A stretch of DNA of 64,000 nt from Brachionus rotundiformis (lineage: Eukaryota; Rotifera; Eurotatoria; Ploima; Brachionidae), in assembly GCA_016802295.1 (NCBI GenBank), contig JAESIW010000208.1, forward strand, positions 328,947-392,946, in the 5' to 3' direction. How positions within the stretch are numbered: position 1 is the stretch's first letter; each line of letters opens with the position of its first letter. This document shows positions 45,702 to 58,287 of the stretch, in pieces. Under the pieces are notes generated by a model that was not told the origin of the DNA, did not search any database, and saw only the letters and a program-made list of their open reading frames with translations. The translations under genes and the position numbers were made by a program.

Positions 45702-46991
45702 ATGATTTACTTAAAAATTTCCATTAAAAAAAAACTCCCTATTGCCTGTTGTTTTATCCTAGTGGTAATTGTTTTTATTTCTTTTCCAAAAAATGGTGAT
45801 GTCAAAAAAAGAATAATTATAAGAGAAGAATATATTAACACGAATAACTACATTGAGCAATATAAATATGTGAAAAAACTAAAAGGAAACTTTTCACATA
45901 ATTCAAAATGGAAAAATGTTTTACCAGAAAAGCGAGATTTAAACATCGCTTATGGAGAGATATTGATTCTAGAATATACTAAAGTTTTTGGCTCGACCAA
46001 GTTTTGTCACAAATTTGACCAGCAAAATTCAGAAAAAGCAAAAAAAGAATTATACTTGAACGAATGTCCATTTAAAAATTGTGTTTTTACATGCGATAAA
46101 AGCCGTGCCAAAAATTCACAAGCGCTTATATTCCATCAGACTGATTTACAAGACGATTTAAAATATTTTTTTGGCTACTTTTATAAACCTGATTTTGAAA
46201 TATTTGATAGAAAAAATCAAGTATGGATTTTATGGAATGATGAGCCATTTAAAGTTGACAAAGTTCTAGATAGTTTTTATTTTAACTGGACAATGTCTTA
46301 TAGATTGGAATCTGAGATCTCAGATTGCTCTTATGGATGCATTTATAAGAATCGAGATCAAGATAGTGAAAAATTTTATAAAAATATAAAGTTAAATTTT
46401 AAATTTAGAAAAAATGAAGCTGTTTGGTTTGTGAGCAACTGTGCGGCTAAGTTTAGAATTAACTTTGCCACTTCACTTAATAAACACTTTCCAGTAAAAG
46501 TGTTTGGATCATGTTCGGACTTTTTTGAGTCTTCAAAAAAAATTTCAAATGACCTTTGTTCAAGGGACTCACTTTGTGAAATTGAAAAGCTGACCACAAA
46601 CAAATTCTATCTTTCGTTTGAGTCAAAAAATTGCTCAAACTATTTGACAGAAAAAGTTTGGAAAATGCTGCATATTGGCATCATACCAGTGGTAATTCAG
46701 CCTGCTAAAACATTCTACGAGGTCAATTTACCTCCTAATTCGTTCATACATGCACAAGATTTTGACTTTGATGCGCAAAAATTGGCCAATTATCTCCAAT
46801 TTGTTGCCAATGACTTCAATACATATTACAGCTATTTAAAGTGGAAGCTAGATTACCAAGTGGTTTTTTCTGCTTTGCAAACCGAACGCAGAAGAATGTG
46901 TGAGCTATGCACTAGATTGAATACTGAAGACTCGCTTATCTATTACACCAGTGTGTCCAGCTTTTTCAATGATAAATGTATTACAAACTAA
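45702..46991 (+). CDS. Alpha-1,3-fucosyltransferase (GT10), paralogue B
   Basis: Single-exon ORF of 429 residues. N-terminal anchor LPIACCFILVVIVFISF follows a lysine-rich cytosolic end, giving type II Golgi topology. Catalytic landmarks in order: VWILWNDEPFK, FNWTMSYRLESEISDCSYGC, AVWFVSNC, FGSCSDFF, NKFYLSFESKNCSNYLTEKV, PPNSFIHAQDF and MCELC. Compared with the paralogue at 37335-38696, the stem and the first part of the domain are clearly diverged. From NKFYLSF to the last residues the proteins are identical, and the DNA (46594-46973 versus 38299-38678) shows only four differences that I could find, all silent. Divergence resumes sharply at the final four codons. This favours gene conversion over selection alone. 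Substrate specificity probably differs through the diverged half. Confidence 0.9.
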   Translation: MIYLKISIKKKLPIACCFILVVIVFISFPKNGDVKKRIIIREEYINTNNYIEQYKYVKKLKGNFSHNSKWKNVLPEKRDLNIAYGEILILEYTKVFGSTKFCHKFDQQNSEKAKKELYLNECPFKNCVFTCDKSRAKNSQALIFHQTDLQDDLKYFFGYFYKPDFEIFDRKNQVWILWNDEPFKVDKVLDSFYFNWTMSYRLESEISDCSYGCIYKNRDQDSEKFYKNIKLNFKFRKNEAVWFVSNCAAKFRINFATSLNKHFPVKVFGSCSDFFESSKKISNDLCSRDSLCEIEKLTTNKFYLSFESKNCSNYLTEKVWKMLHIGIIPVVIQPAKTFYEVNLPPNSFIHAQDFDFDAQKLANYLQFVANDFNTYYSYLKWKLDYQVVFSALQTERRRMCELCTRLNTEDSLIYYTSVSSFFNDKCITN

Positions 46992-47344
46992 AAATATTAA
47001 CTGGTTGAGTATTAACCTTGTTGTTAGGTAAAAATTTCTTTAGTTAGACAATAATGATTAATTTAAATTATTTCATAAAAATTTTCTTTTATTCTATTTA
47101 ATAAAAACTGTTTAAAAAAAATAAATAATTCCATTTTTTGAAATTATAGTTTTAATTTTTTAAGTTTATCAGTTATTTAATAATTATATTTATGTGTTTC
47201 AATTTTATACTTAATGATTAATTAACACTAAGATGGTGAAAGAAAGATGATAACAATTGATAGAGATATGAAAAAAATTAGATATTTTGTAGTTCAAGAT
47301 GTCATAAAGTAGTCTTGGGATCGGTACAAGCGGACATCAATCTG
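46992..47344. other. AT-rich spacer
   Basis: Nothing recognised. Confidence 0.4.
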
Positions 47345-47965
47345 GCCAGCCAATTTATTTATTTATTTATTTAAAATATTATTTGAGGAAGTCCTCAGGC
47401 CACTCAGAATGGATCATAGTCCTTCTTTTTAACCTAACGATTAAAATATTGAATTAAATATTCAAGAAAAGAGAAACTTTATGTATACATCAGAGCACAA
47501 AAATGATTATAGCAGAATAAAATAATATAAATTTAATTTATAAAGTATAAAGTTGATAGGTAACTAAAGGTTAAACGATTTACTAAATAATTGTTTTTTT
47601 AAAATTTTCAAATAAGTTGTTGAACTTATTGTTTGGAACAGGAGGGTTTGTCAGGTAGTCATTTAAATCTTCTAATAGTTGCTGGTGATCCACATCCACT
47701 ATTTTTGTAGGAATTTATTCAACAGTTGTTCAGATCTGGTTGATATCATGTCAATATTTAGACTCTTATGGATGGTATTGATCTTAGTTTTCAGTGGGAA
47801 GTATTTGATATGCCTGAGTATTTTGTTTTGCATTTTTTGTGCATCATTGATAATTTTTTGAGTTGAACTTGAAAGTGGGATGAATAAGTAGTCAATTTGA
47901 GATCGCCAATTTATGAACGGTCTTGAATCCGCGTTTCGGCGGTCCAAATTTTAGGACTGTATAGT
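47345..47965 (-). mobile_element. LINE 3' part with (AAAT)n tail
   Basis: Minus strand, ORF 47947-47699: QIDYLFIPLSSSTQKIIND, then QKMQNKILRHIKYFPLKTKI and a leucine-rich end. This is the 'AQN+xLR.I' C-terminal region after the palm in Jockey/I-like elements. The 3' end runs through TCTGAGTGGCCTGAGGAC to an AAAT microsatellite at 47349-47373. The same tail occurs at 34420-34500. Distinct from the (ACT)n family. Confidence 0.65.
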
Positions 47966-50108
47966 CGGACACCCTCAAATATGGGTTTTATAATGAATTT
48001 AAAAAACTTAAGTTAAAAGATCAAAAAATTAAGATTTTAATAAAATTTATAAACTCAACAAATATTTTAGTTATATTTAACAAATCCATAATTTTTTCAC
48101 TAAATCTTGTTTAAAAATTGAATTAAGAATTCCAAATAACCATGTCGTAAAATTAAATCTCTAAAGTTAACAAATAAATTCCTCTATTTAGCCAACCAAA
48201 AACTTAGCTATCTTCTACATGATATTAATGTTTACCTCATTTACCAAAACTTTGGAAAAAAAAAGAGCTGCTAAATATGTGCAAAAAAAACATATTTATG
48301 TATTTAAGATAAAATTTTATCCTATCATCTAATTTCTCCATTAGAAATCCAATTTGATATGAAATTTAAAATTAGTCCTCATTAGCAAAGATTGTTTTTA
48401 TCAAAATTACTTTAGATTTTCTCATCTATCTGAGTGGTAAAAAATTGAACCATTATAAAAAACTAACGTCAAATCATCTAATATTTTGTCAATCTATTTA
48501 AAATTTATCTAAATTTTTAGAAAATTATCTACTAAAGAATTAAGTTTTAAATTAGATAAAATTTTAAATTTCGAATCAATTAGCTTTTTTACTGAATCTA
48601 GGACAAGTCAAAAATAGTTAAGAAATATAAAAGTGTGTTTTTAATGTTTTTTAATCATTATATTAACTTATTAGTAATAAATCAAATAAATTTTTGGTTT
48701 TCAAAACTGATAATTTTTATAATAATAACGGGTATTAAAAAAAGAATGTTCAAGTTTATTAATTAAGATTAAATAGTCTTTTTAATTAAAAAAATGCTAA
48801 ATATAGTTGCTCTAAATTTTATTCACCGAAATAGGCTATCTTTAACACCTTTACCTTTAACACATGGCCTATAATCTGAACATTTCTTCTTATATTCTAC
48901 CTGACAATATCTATAACACAAACTGATATATTCATTGATTAGATATATTTATGATTTAGATATATTCATTAAAAATATAATTTAGAGGAAACAGTTCTTC
49001 TTGGCAGCTCCGAACGGCGTAGTGCCTTCTTTTCCACAAACTTATTAAAATGTGCCACCTGTAAAGTCTTGGGTTCAGACTTTACGGATTTAAGTCAAAA
49101 ATAAGTAAAACTATTTATTTTAGTTAAAAGTTTATTTAATGGAATCCGAAATTATAATAAGTGTCAGTGGTTTAAATAGCCAATAGAGCAAGCGCTCTAG
49201 CTAAATCAAGCTCTTTAGAATTCTTTTTTGAATACCCGTTAGTACGGCAAGAAAACTTGTCCGTGACATTCAACTAGAAAAACTGAGCTAGATGAATAGA
49301 AAACATATACGTAAACAATGTTTTTTTCACACCTAAGACAATATTGAAAGTAAAGGCATCTTGAAGTTGAGTATCAATTCAAAATATCATTTCAATTTAA
49401 AGAGTTTAACTTTAGATATCTCAATTCAAACTAATCCTGTCTTTAATTCTTCAATAGCAGATAAAAATATTTTATTATAATGTTTAATTAAATTGGATAT
49501 AAAAGAAATAATCTAAATAACCTTTTTTCTAATGAAAATTTTCTCTTGAATTATTGATATTTATTTTACAACATGACAGTATTCTCTCATTTAAAAGTTA
49601 TCATTTTATTAAATTAAAAAGTAGTAAAATTAGTATTAAAATTGAAAAACATGCAATGTTTAGATAATTCAAGTTGGTACTTAATTAAACACAATGTCAC
49701 AGTACTATAAATTTAAACTTAAGAATTTTTAGTTAGTTTTTTAACCTTATATTTTTGAATAAGGCGATTTAGAAAGAAACTATATATACTTTATTTAACC
49801 TCTGAGTTACAGTCTTGAAAAAAATTTCGAATATTTTTTAAAAATGTTTGAAAAAAGCAATTTAAAAGAAAATAAACAATCTTAAAATTTTTGTTTGCCA
49901 TTTTGGGTCGAACCCTAGTTTAATTTATTTTAATGTAACAAGCTTTACATATTAAGTAAATTTAAAAATCTTATCTGTTACAGTTCAATTTCAGCTTTAA
50001 AATTTTTTTCAACTTTGTAAGCTAGCACTTAATTAATTTAAAAATGAAATACAACTATTAAATTACAAACAAATCCTTTCCTCCCAATATTATTGAAATA
50101 AAAAACTT
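47966..50108. other. Intergenic AT-rich sequence
   Basis: No gene over 2.1 kb. At about 49058-49082 a perfect 9-bp stem with 7-base loop (GTAAAGTCT...AGACTTTAC) stands out in a less AT-rich patch from 48995; it has no recognised function. Confidence 0.45.
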
Positions 50109-50117
50109 TAAAAAGAA
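50109..50117. repeat. 9-bp target-site duplication, left
   Basis: TAAAAAGAA; repeated exactly at 51026-51034 on the other side of the MULE-type element. Confidence 0.75.
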
Positions 50118-51025
50118 GACATATATTTTTTCTAGTAGCTAATTTATTTTTCTCGAGTAGCTAATTGAAATAAAAAAAAAATAATTTTTTCCGCGGCTAA
50201 ATTATTTCATATAATAGTTAATCTATTTTTTGATGCAGCAACTTTTTAATAATGATTTTGAGGTCTAATTTAAATAAATTGTCAACATGTAAGTGATAAA
50301 AATCACTTATTTTTATCAATCACTAATAGTTAAACAAAACAAGCGCATTGTTAAGCTTAGACACAATAATAGAGTTGTATAAATGGTATCATCAACAAAA
50401 GTTGATTATGAAGCAACTAAAGAAGGTTGTAGAAACTATTTGAACTCAATTGGTTCTTGGTCTACATTTCAAGAATATGTTTTGGAACAATTCATACAAG
50501 ATCATAGAAATTAATGAACAAGTATGGGAATTGAGCAAATGTTCTTGTCAATATTGGAAAAAACACAGCATCGCAAACATGTAATAGGCATCAGTTACAA
50601 GTTTGACAAGTTTCCAGCTAAAAATTTGGGTATTGATCAAAACGCAAAAAGGGGTAGACTTCTTCTGCTCTTGAAAGAAACTCAGCTGGTCCTTTAAATC
50701 CGAAATTGTTTAATAGACCAACAACATCAGCACAAGCAATCGCCGGTACAGTAAATAGTGAAAAAAATGATAGTCAAACAGTATTAAATGATTTAACAAA
50801 TCAAGCCGAACCATCCAAGCGTCCAGGAGGTCCAATTTTTTTACTAAACGCCCAAGAGGCGGTCGAAAAAAGTTAAGAAATTAAATTTTTTCTTGTATTT
50901 TTTTTGCTATTAATAAAGTATTTCTGCTCCTTTTTCGAATATTTTAGCTACGAAAATAAAAATTTTTACTACTTTTTTTTGTCTATTTTTCAAAAATAAA
51001 TTAGCTACTAGAAAAAATATATGCC
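50118..51025 (+). mobile_element. Small MULE-type DNA transposon with degenerate SWIM transposase remnant
   Basis: A 908-bp element with terminal inverted repeats of about 35 bp (left 50118-50151, right 50992-51025). The arms read G(A/G)CATATATTTTTTCTAG inwards and differ by one base near the tip. It is flanked by a perfect 9-bp duplication, the size made by Mutator-like transposases. Inside, a short ORF starts at 50383 (MVSSTKVDYEATKEG, then WSTFQEYVLEQFIQDHRN). After frame breaks come WELSKCSCQYWKK and HRKHVIGISYKF, a SWIM-type CxC...H finger, then a Pro/Ser/Asn-rich tail and a KRPRGGRKK basic end. The core DDE region is missing, so this is a deletion derivative that cannot move by itself. 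Confidence 0.8.
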
Positions 51026-51034
51026 TAAAAAGAA
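51026..51034. repeat. 9-bp target-site duplication, right
   Basis: TAAAAAGAA, identical to 50109-50117. Confidence 0.75.
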
Positions 51035-51851
51035 TGAACTTATAAGTTTAGGATTTTAAAAATCAATTTAATCAATGAGTTGAGAAAGTATTTTATTTTT
51101 TTCAGTTTGATTCTAACTTTCCAAATTACAGACTAATTCTAGTATCTAAAAAAAAACTCTTTGAATTGAATATGTCAAAGTAAGGCCTTAAATTTTAAAT
51201 CTTTAATAGCTAGATGCAGGTAAAACAAGGACACCAACTGTTTATCTTTTTCATATAAAGGATAATAATTGAAGTAAGATTTTTTAAATTCCCAACTGGT
51301 TGTTGACAATGAGGGCCCCTCAAGACTTGAATTGAATTTGTCATATCTTTGTTAAAAGTGATGAAGCTTATATTACTCTCGGTAAATCATTTCAGTCAGT
51401 AACTATTCTATTTGTGAATTTCTGTAAATTCGCTCAATTAATTATTTTTAGATTTTGAAGAATTGAATCAAATCATATTCTACGCTTCTGTCAGTTTGAT
51501 GTTAAAAGTCAGGTATTATTAGGAAAATTATCTTGTCAAAAAAACACTTTTATTTTGGTTAGATATTTCAAATTTTAAACAACTAGATAAAGCATTAGTT
51601 AATTACAACAAAAAGCATATTTTAAAATAAAATTTTATATATTTATTCAATAATCGTTTGAAATTAATTTAAAAAAATTGTAAAAAAAAATTAATATAAA
51701 AGCTTTATGTTGAATAAAGTGTGCCATTTTAAAAAATCAAAAATTATATTAATTAATCATTAACTAAATAATTCATTTTGGTTTAAACTTTTAATTGTTG
51801 TCGGTCTTAGAAAATAAAAATAAATTTAAAAATAAAAATTCTTCTATCTAC
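51035..51851. other. Spacer downstream of doublecortin gene
   Basis: About 51290-51540 has a weak LINE-like look on the minus strand (TNRIVTD- and EFLQF-like phrases), not firm. Otherwise AT-rich, 3' flank of the minus-strand gene. Confidence 0.35.
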
Positions 51852-54800
51852 TTATAAAATTACTTTTTTCAAGTCTTCACGAACTTTGTAGCCTCTGTAA
51901 AACGACTGAATTTTGGTCGCAGCTTCCTGATCGCTCATTGATTTATTTCTATCATTTGTTGGACTAATCCTTTGGGTCTTAAAACCATTATCGTTTGACG
52001 ACTCAATAGGCTTGTCCTCATGGTTGTTATTTTCAATTAAATCAATACTCAGTGATTGCTTTTGATTGGACTCATTATCAACTGATCGCTTGGTATCAAT
52101 TGGAGAGCTTGGATTGGTTTGGGAATTTAAAAAAGCATCGTAATCAATTTTTTTCTAGCAAAAAAAAACATTAAGTATTCTGGCCAATTTAAATCTACAC
52201 AGAATTGCCGGGTATTTAATGATACAGGAAAAATACTTGGTCTAATAAATACACTAATATACACTTTTCCCATAAAAATTATATAAACTAATTAATGTGT
52301 TTGTAGGTTTAGTATCCAAGGACTTGTTTGGTGCATACAAAGCAAAAAGTGTTAAAAATAAGTATATTTTAATACTAAAAGAAAACTAAAAATCTATACT
52401 AAATAAAATTAAAAGTTAAAAAAACCTTTGTTTTTTTTTTGATTTTTTAGTCCGATTAAAATAAAAAAAAATTAAACATAAAGCTAAACATAAAAATTTC
52501 TTAAACATTTGAATGATTACAACTAACTAGTATTATATTTGATAAACGATTTAACACTCAAGTGAATTCTTAAGGCTAGATGTAGAATTGACTTGGTTAT
52601 TAGCATTCACCGAATTCTGAACTTGTTCAACTAGTTCACCAAGAAGTTCCTCAGTCTTGGAGGCAATTTCTTGATTATTGGTATTTTGTTCAATGTGACC
52701 GGAATTCTCCTCCTTGGGCTCTAGTAAATCTTCTATCTGTATTTGCTCACCGTAATTAGCTCGGGGAGTAGAGTCCGATTGGTCATCTTCCAAATCGGAC
52801 TGACTGTCATTTCGATGATCATTCAATGGATGAATATCATATGTTTCTTCCAAATCAAAATTTTCCAAAGTTCTAGTTACATTGGCCAGATTTTCTTCGT
52901 TCTGACCAAAAATAAAAGTCTCATGGTTAATTAGAAAATTGTTCTGCACTGGAACATGGTTTGGATTGTACTCAATTTTAAAATCATGCGCCCCATCGGG
53001 GTAATTTGACGAAGCTGATGAATCAACCGTGGGTATATCACTCATATTTATTGATGTTATTGTCAAATTTTGTTGTTCATAAGGCTAGCAGAGTGCAACA
53101 AGATTAATTAGGAAATAACAAAGCAGACAAGGCATAAATTTTTATGTTTAGCTTTTAAATTTTTAATAGTTTTACAAAACAGAAAATGATTTTTAATTTT
53201 AAAAGCATTTAACCAAAAATGTACTATTAAAGCTATAGGCTTATAGTTAACTTACTGGTTCGTATGGTTGTTTGGAATCATTATTTTGGGCATAGGAGTT
53301 TTGCTGTGGCGGTTGTTTTGAATTGGCCTTGGCTATTGTATTTTGTGGCAATGATTGCCGGTTTTGTTGACCATTTAACTCTTCCTTTACCAATGAAATA
53401 AATTCAAAATTATTGAGAATTTTTTGTGACATTTACGTCAATTATTTCTTTTGGTCTTCTGTAGTCCACTGGCATGTCAAGATACAAGTCATTCGAGTCC
53501 TGAACAGTTTTGGCATTGTTAAAGTTTCTGTTCCTAGCCTTGAAAATTCCGCCATCGTCTCGGTCGACATCGAGTCGGCTGTTGTTTGACTTTTGGTTGT
53601 TTCGGGTCGGCTTGGGGCCTATTACTGGTGGAAGACTGCCCTCGCGTCTTCCATTTTCTTTATGCCTAAAATTTTTTTAGTAATTAGAAAAAAATTAATA
53701 TTATTTGCTGTGCTAACCATCCGGTGTATGGTTTTCCAGGATAACTAAATGTTGACTTGCCAGATGTCGATGGATTAGATGAGTTGTAAATGGGTTGCGA
53801 GTTTCTGTGTAAAAAAAATTCATAAGTTAATTTAAATTTTTGTATAATAAATTATTTGATTAAAATTTATTTGTGTGTAAGGGTAAGATATGAAGAGATA
53901 CTTATTTTAAAATACTAAAAAAAGACACTGAAATTATCTTAAAGCGTTTTTTATTACCAAAAATTTGGAAGTTTTATAATATAATATTTTAATTTCTTAT
54001 TTTAAACAAAATTGCATAAGCATAAGTTCTTAATTAAATAATAAACGAGTTTTAGGTGAATAAAATAAAAATTTTATTAATTTAATAAAAGGAATCCTTA
54101 AAAAAGAAAAAAAGCAAATATTTAAAAAACAAAACTGGATCTTTTCTTATGTTTTTTCAACATTTTAAATCTCAAAAGTTAATTTTTTGTTTTCAAATTA
54201 CATAAATTTAAATAATAAAGATTATAGGTTCAAACTCCTATTTTAAAAATAGCTCTAATTTACCCTACTATTCTAATATTAAATTAATTAAATAAATTTT
54301 ATTAATTTTATGTCAAATTTTCTCGATTTAAAATCTAATAATTAAAAAAAAACTAAACCAGAGTCCTAACTTACATTTTACGTGCATTTCTTGGCGAAGT
54401 GTGGTTGATACCATCTTGTAGAGACATATATTCGCATCTTTTGAATTTTTCCTTATTGGTAGCCACGTATCCATGTCCGGATACCAATTGAGCAGGTGTA
54501 ACAACCAATTCTCCATCTAAAGTATACAACCTGGAATAAATTGTTTTAATTTAATTTCTAATCAAAACCCAACAATTATTACTTCATGACAGCTCCGTTC
54601 AAAAGCTGAACCTTAAACGTAATCTCATCCAAAACAGCATTATAGCTCGATAGAGTGTTCTTGGTCAAAAGAACTTTGGCTGGTGGGGTCAAAGCCTCTC
54701 CATTTTTGTACACATGTATCAAAATGTTGGCGGGCTTGTCATATTGTGGTACTTGAATGTTCGAATAGTTGACCACTCTGTTCAAAGCAGGTAGCTTGAT

Positions 54801-55305
54801 TATATGAAGGAAAATTAAAATATTAAATACAAAAAAATTTTTGATTTTCTACTCTTTTGGGTGGAATGCGCCTTCCCTCTGAAATTTCCTTATAGTTAAG
54901 CTTTACAAAGCGGCCAGCTCCCGCAGCCACATATGTTTTTCCATCTTCAATTTGGTCAAGACTTCTGACTTTGTGACCATGAACAGGCGTGTGAATATTG
55001 CGCACAGCACCAAAGCGCGCTTGCATCGTGTCTGACAAATCATCCAAAAAAACATCAAAATAGCGGTATTTTCTGGAATTGATGACCACTTTTTGGCCAC
55101 GATAAAATTCGTCGCCATTACGCAACAGCTTAATAGTCTTGCCGTACTCTAGGGTCAAGTTTTTGGGATTATTTTGAGCCTCATTTCCCCTATGAGTCAT
55201 AAATCCATTATAGTTCTCCTGTCTGGTCAATGTGTTGTCTGTTCGCTGTGTCTGCTGGTAATATTCATCTTGCTGATGAGGCGTTACTCCTTCGTATGAT
55301 GCCAT
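51852..55305 (-). CDS. Tandem doublecortin-domain protein with low-complexity tail and IQ motif
   Basis: Minus-strand exons: 55305-54853, 54794-54583, 54530-54375, 53804-53718, 53665-53437, 53384-53256, 53084-52551 (stop) and probably an alternative last exon 52154-51852; phases agree at all joins up to 53084. DCX domain 1: KTIKLLRNGDEFYRGQKVVI, RYFDVFLDDLSDTM, GKTYVAAGAGRFVKL. DCX domain 2 crosses two introns: ILIHVYKNGEALTPPAKVLL, SYNAVLDEITFKV, LYTLDGELV, SGYGYVATNKEKFK. Such tandem domains bind microtubules; the layout resembles DCDC2-type proteins of cilia and neurons. The rest is Asn/Gln/Ser/Asp-rich and probably disordered. The last candidate exon ends in AATKIQSFYRGYKVREDLKK, a clear IQ calmodulin-binding motif. 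It needs phase 0, so the exon at 53084 would have to use an internal donor such as gtgaat before its stop. That join is not proven. Confidence 0.8.
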
Positions 55306-58287
55306 TTATTCATTAAGTCTAAAAAAATAACTAATTGATAAATTTATCATCATAAAATAAGCAACTAAACAAAAAAAGGTAGAAATTAAAAAATAATAAC
55401 ATGAAAAAAATATTAAAAAGAACTGTAACCTAGGTTACTAAGAATAAATTCTCTAAAGACCTTTGAGTTGGATAAGAGAAATAACAAATCGGTTCTTAAT
55501 TAATTAAAATTTTGCTTTATTCATTCAATTTTAAATTTGGGTAATATTTTAAAAAGGAAATAAAAAAAATCAATAATAAAATAAATTTGTTAAATGGTGC
55601 CAGGCCTGTCACGCTCAAACGATTTAGTCACAAAAAGCTGTTCAAATTAGCCTGATTATTCAATTTCAGGGTGAAATTTGCCTAATTAGATCTACCTTGA
55701 TTTTGGGAGAATAATTTTTGCTACTGAAATTTTAAAATTTAAATTTTAAGTTTATTAAATAGAGCTTTGAACAATACCGATAGAAGTTGCCAAGACTTCG
55801 AACCTTAAGTTTACTCGGGAAGGGGTTAATTAAAATTTATTCAGCTTGAATCGACTGTGACAGACTCTACAGATCGAATTAGTCGCTGACCTAGGGCTAA
55901 CTAAAGTCAATCTTTGACAAACAGAAAATGTTTTTAATACCTGCAGCAATAATCCTAAAAATTTAATATTTACTAAAAAAAATTAAGAAATAATAATCTT
56001 AAAAAAGTATATTTAAAAATTTTTTTTTTGTCGGTGAACTTAATTAAATCCATAATTTAAAAATCATATGATTTATAGGCAGGTTGCGAAAAAAGGCTTT
56101 TTTTGTCGAGTTTCTCCCAAAGGTTCTATCCAATCGAATTAAATAGGCCCCAAATTGGCTATTTACAAATTGGCATTAGTCTTTCAAGTATGCTTCAAAG
56201 AAAACCTAGAAAGCCTAATAGTCTTTTTAACAAATTTACTTAAATATTCTTTTGTCAAATAATTTAACCAAGTATTTAATGGTTTCGTCATAAATTTACA
56301 AAAGAAGTTGTTGGATTTTTTATAAATATGTTTTGGCGACTCAGAGCTCTCAAAAATCTAAATTTGAACTAAAAATTTTATTACTTAATTAATAATGTAA
56401 AATAATTCTTATTAAAATAACAAAAGTGAGTCTATTTTTAACTAAGTGACAAAAGCTTCAAGTGATTGTTAATAAAATTGACTGGGTCAAAAAAGGTCTG
56501 ATATACTCCAAGTAATAAATAACATCTATGCAAAAATAAGCGGTAAAATTAAAATTTTTAAAATTTAATAAACCCCGAGGAAATGACTGTAATTTTTTTT
56601 ATTAAATTAACTTAAATATATTTCTAAGGACTAGTTTTAAATTTTTGTTATACTCTTGAATTTATATAAATCTATTAGCAACTACATTATCAAAAAATCC
56701 TTGATCACTTTACTTGCAAATGTTTTACAATAGCTTTAAGAAACAATTATCTATAGATTTTTTTTAATATTTAACAAAAAAAAAAGAAATTAGTCGTTTT
56801 ATCGAATATTAATGAAAAATATTATAAATTGTTGCTTGGTAACAGGCAAATAAAGTAATGGTTGTTTTTGGTTTTGATTGCGAAATTTGAGATTTTTTGC
56901 TGATTGCCCATTTTAAACTTTAATTTTGATTTTTTTAAACTTTATATTATTTTATTGCCCCAATAAAAAAATATTTAAAATCAAAATTTTTAGAAATAAA
57001 AATTTTTTATATTTCTAAAAATAAGATTTAGAATAAATTGGAGGACTAAATTATAATTATCATAGGCTTTAATTAAAAGACTGTTAATAATTAAATAAAA
57101 AAAACCTAATTAAAATAAATTGACGTCTAACACTGCGAAGAAATTTTAAAAGCTATTTTTAAGGTTTAAAATGAAATATATTCCAAAATCGATGAAATAA
57201 ATTGAAAATTAAAAATTCCCAGGAAGTTTTTATTTTAAAGACTAAAGGTATGAAATTTCAAGTTTTTAGTTTAAAAGAACTTTACTTATTGCCAAAAATT
57301 TACCAAGGTAATTTATTTAAGGCTTAAAAATAAATTAATTTGAAACAAGAACTTTTTCTTCAAAATTCGGCTTTGTTTTAGACTAAGGGATAATTAGAAA
57401 AATAATTTTGTTTAGAATTTGTTTAGAATATAAAAACAATAAATTATTACAGTAATTAAAATCTAAAAGCTATATTTGTAATTATTCTATTTTCAAATTT
57501 GATAATAAACTTGAGTGGTTTTTTTTTATTCTTGATAAAAAATATTTAAAATATTTTAAATTGAATACAAAGCATTATTTTATATCATTAAAAATTAATT
57601 TTTTCTTCATCATTTATTGTTTTTTATACACACAACTCATCGATTTGTTTGACTCATAATTTTGATAAAACCGACTCTAAAAACATGCCTTGTTTTAAAT
57701 CTTTACCATATTTTTTCCATAATTGGTACCTTTTTTTAAGACTTCTCCTGAAAAACAGGAAAAGTTGTCTTTGTCAAAATCTTAGTTTGGTAAACTGATT
57801 GGTTTTATTTAAATCAATTATTTATAGATTATATTTTCAAGCTAGTTGTGCAAAAATATAAATTCAATGTGTTTAAATTATTATTTATTATCTATTTCTT
57901 AAATTATGATCGACACTTTGTAGTGCTTTGTAATTCATGATTAAAAATATTCTTACTCAATTATTTTTTTTTTAATAAAGACTATTACATTGATTTAATT
58001 GTATTGTTAATTATTGTAATTTTGGGGATAAATTGTAAATTTAATTTTTTTTTTAAGACGTAATAAAAAAAAACAAAACATTTAATTTTTCTATTAAAAG
58101 GCTTATTTAAGTATTTTAAGTTAATCTTCCAGCCTTAAGGGCTTTCATTTGTTTTAAAAAGAGAAGCCAAAAATGAAAAATAAATTCTTCAAGAAATCTT
58201 TTATTAGTAATTTTTTATTTAACTAGGTAAAAATTTTACCTCACACAATTACAGTTTAAACATTAATGATTAGTCTATTTAATTAAT
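55306..58287. other. Large AT-rich intergenic region
   Basis: Nearly 3 kb with no recognisable gene, RNA or repeat. It includes the promoter side of the doublecortin gene. Confidence 0.5.
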
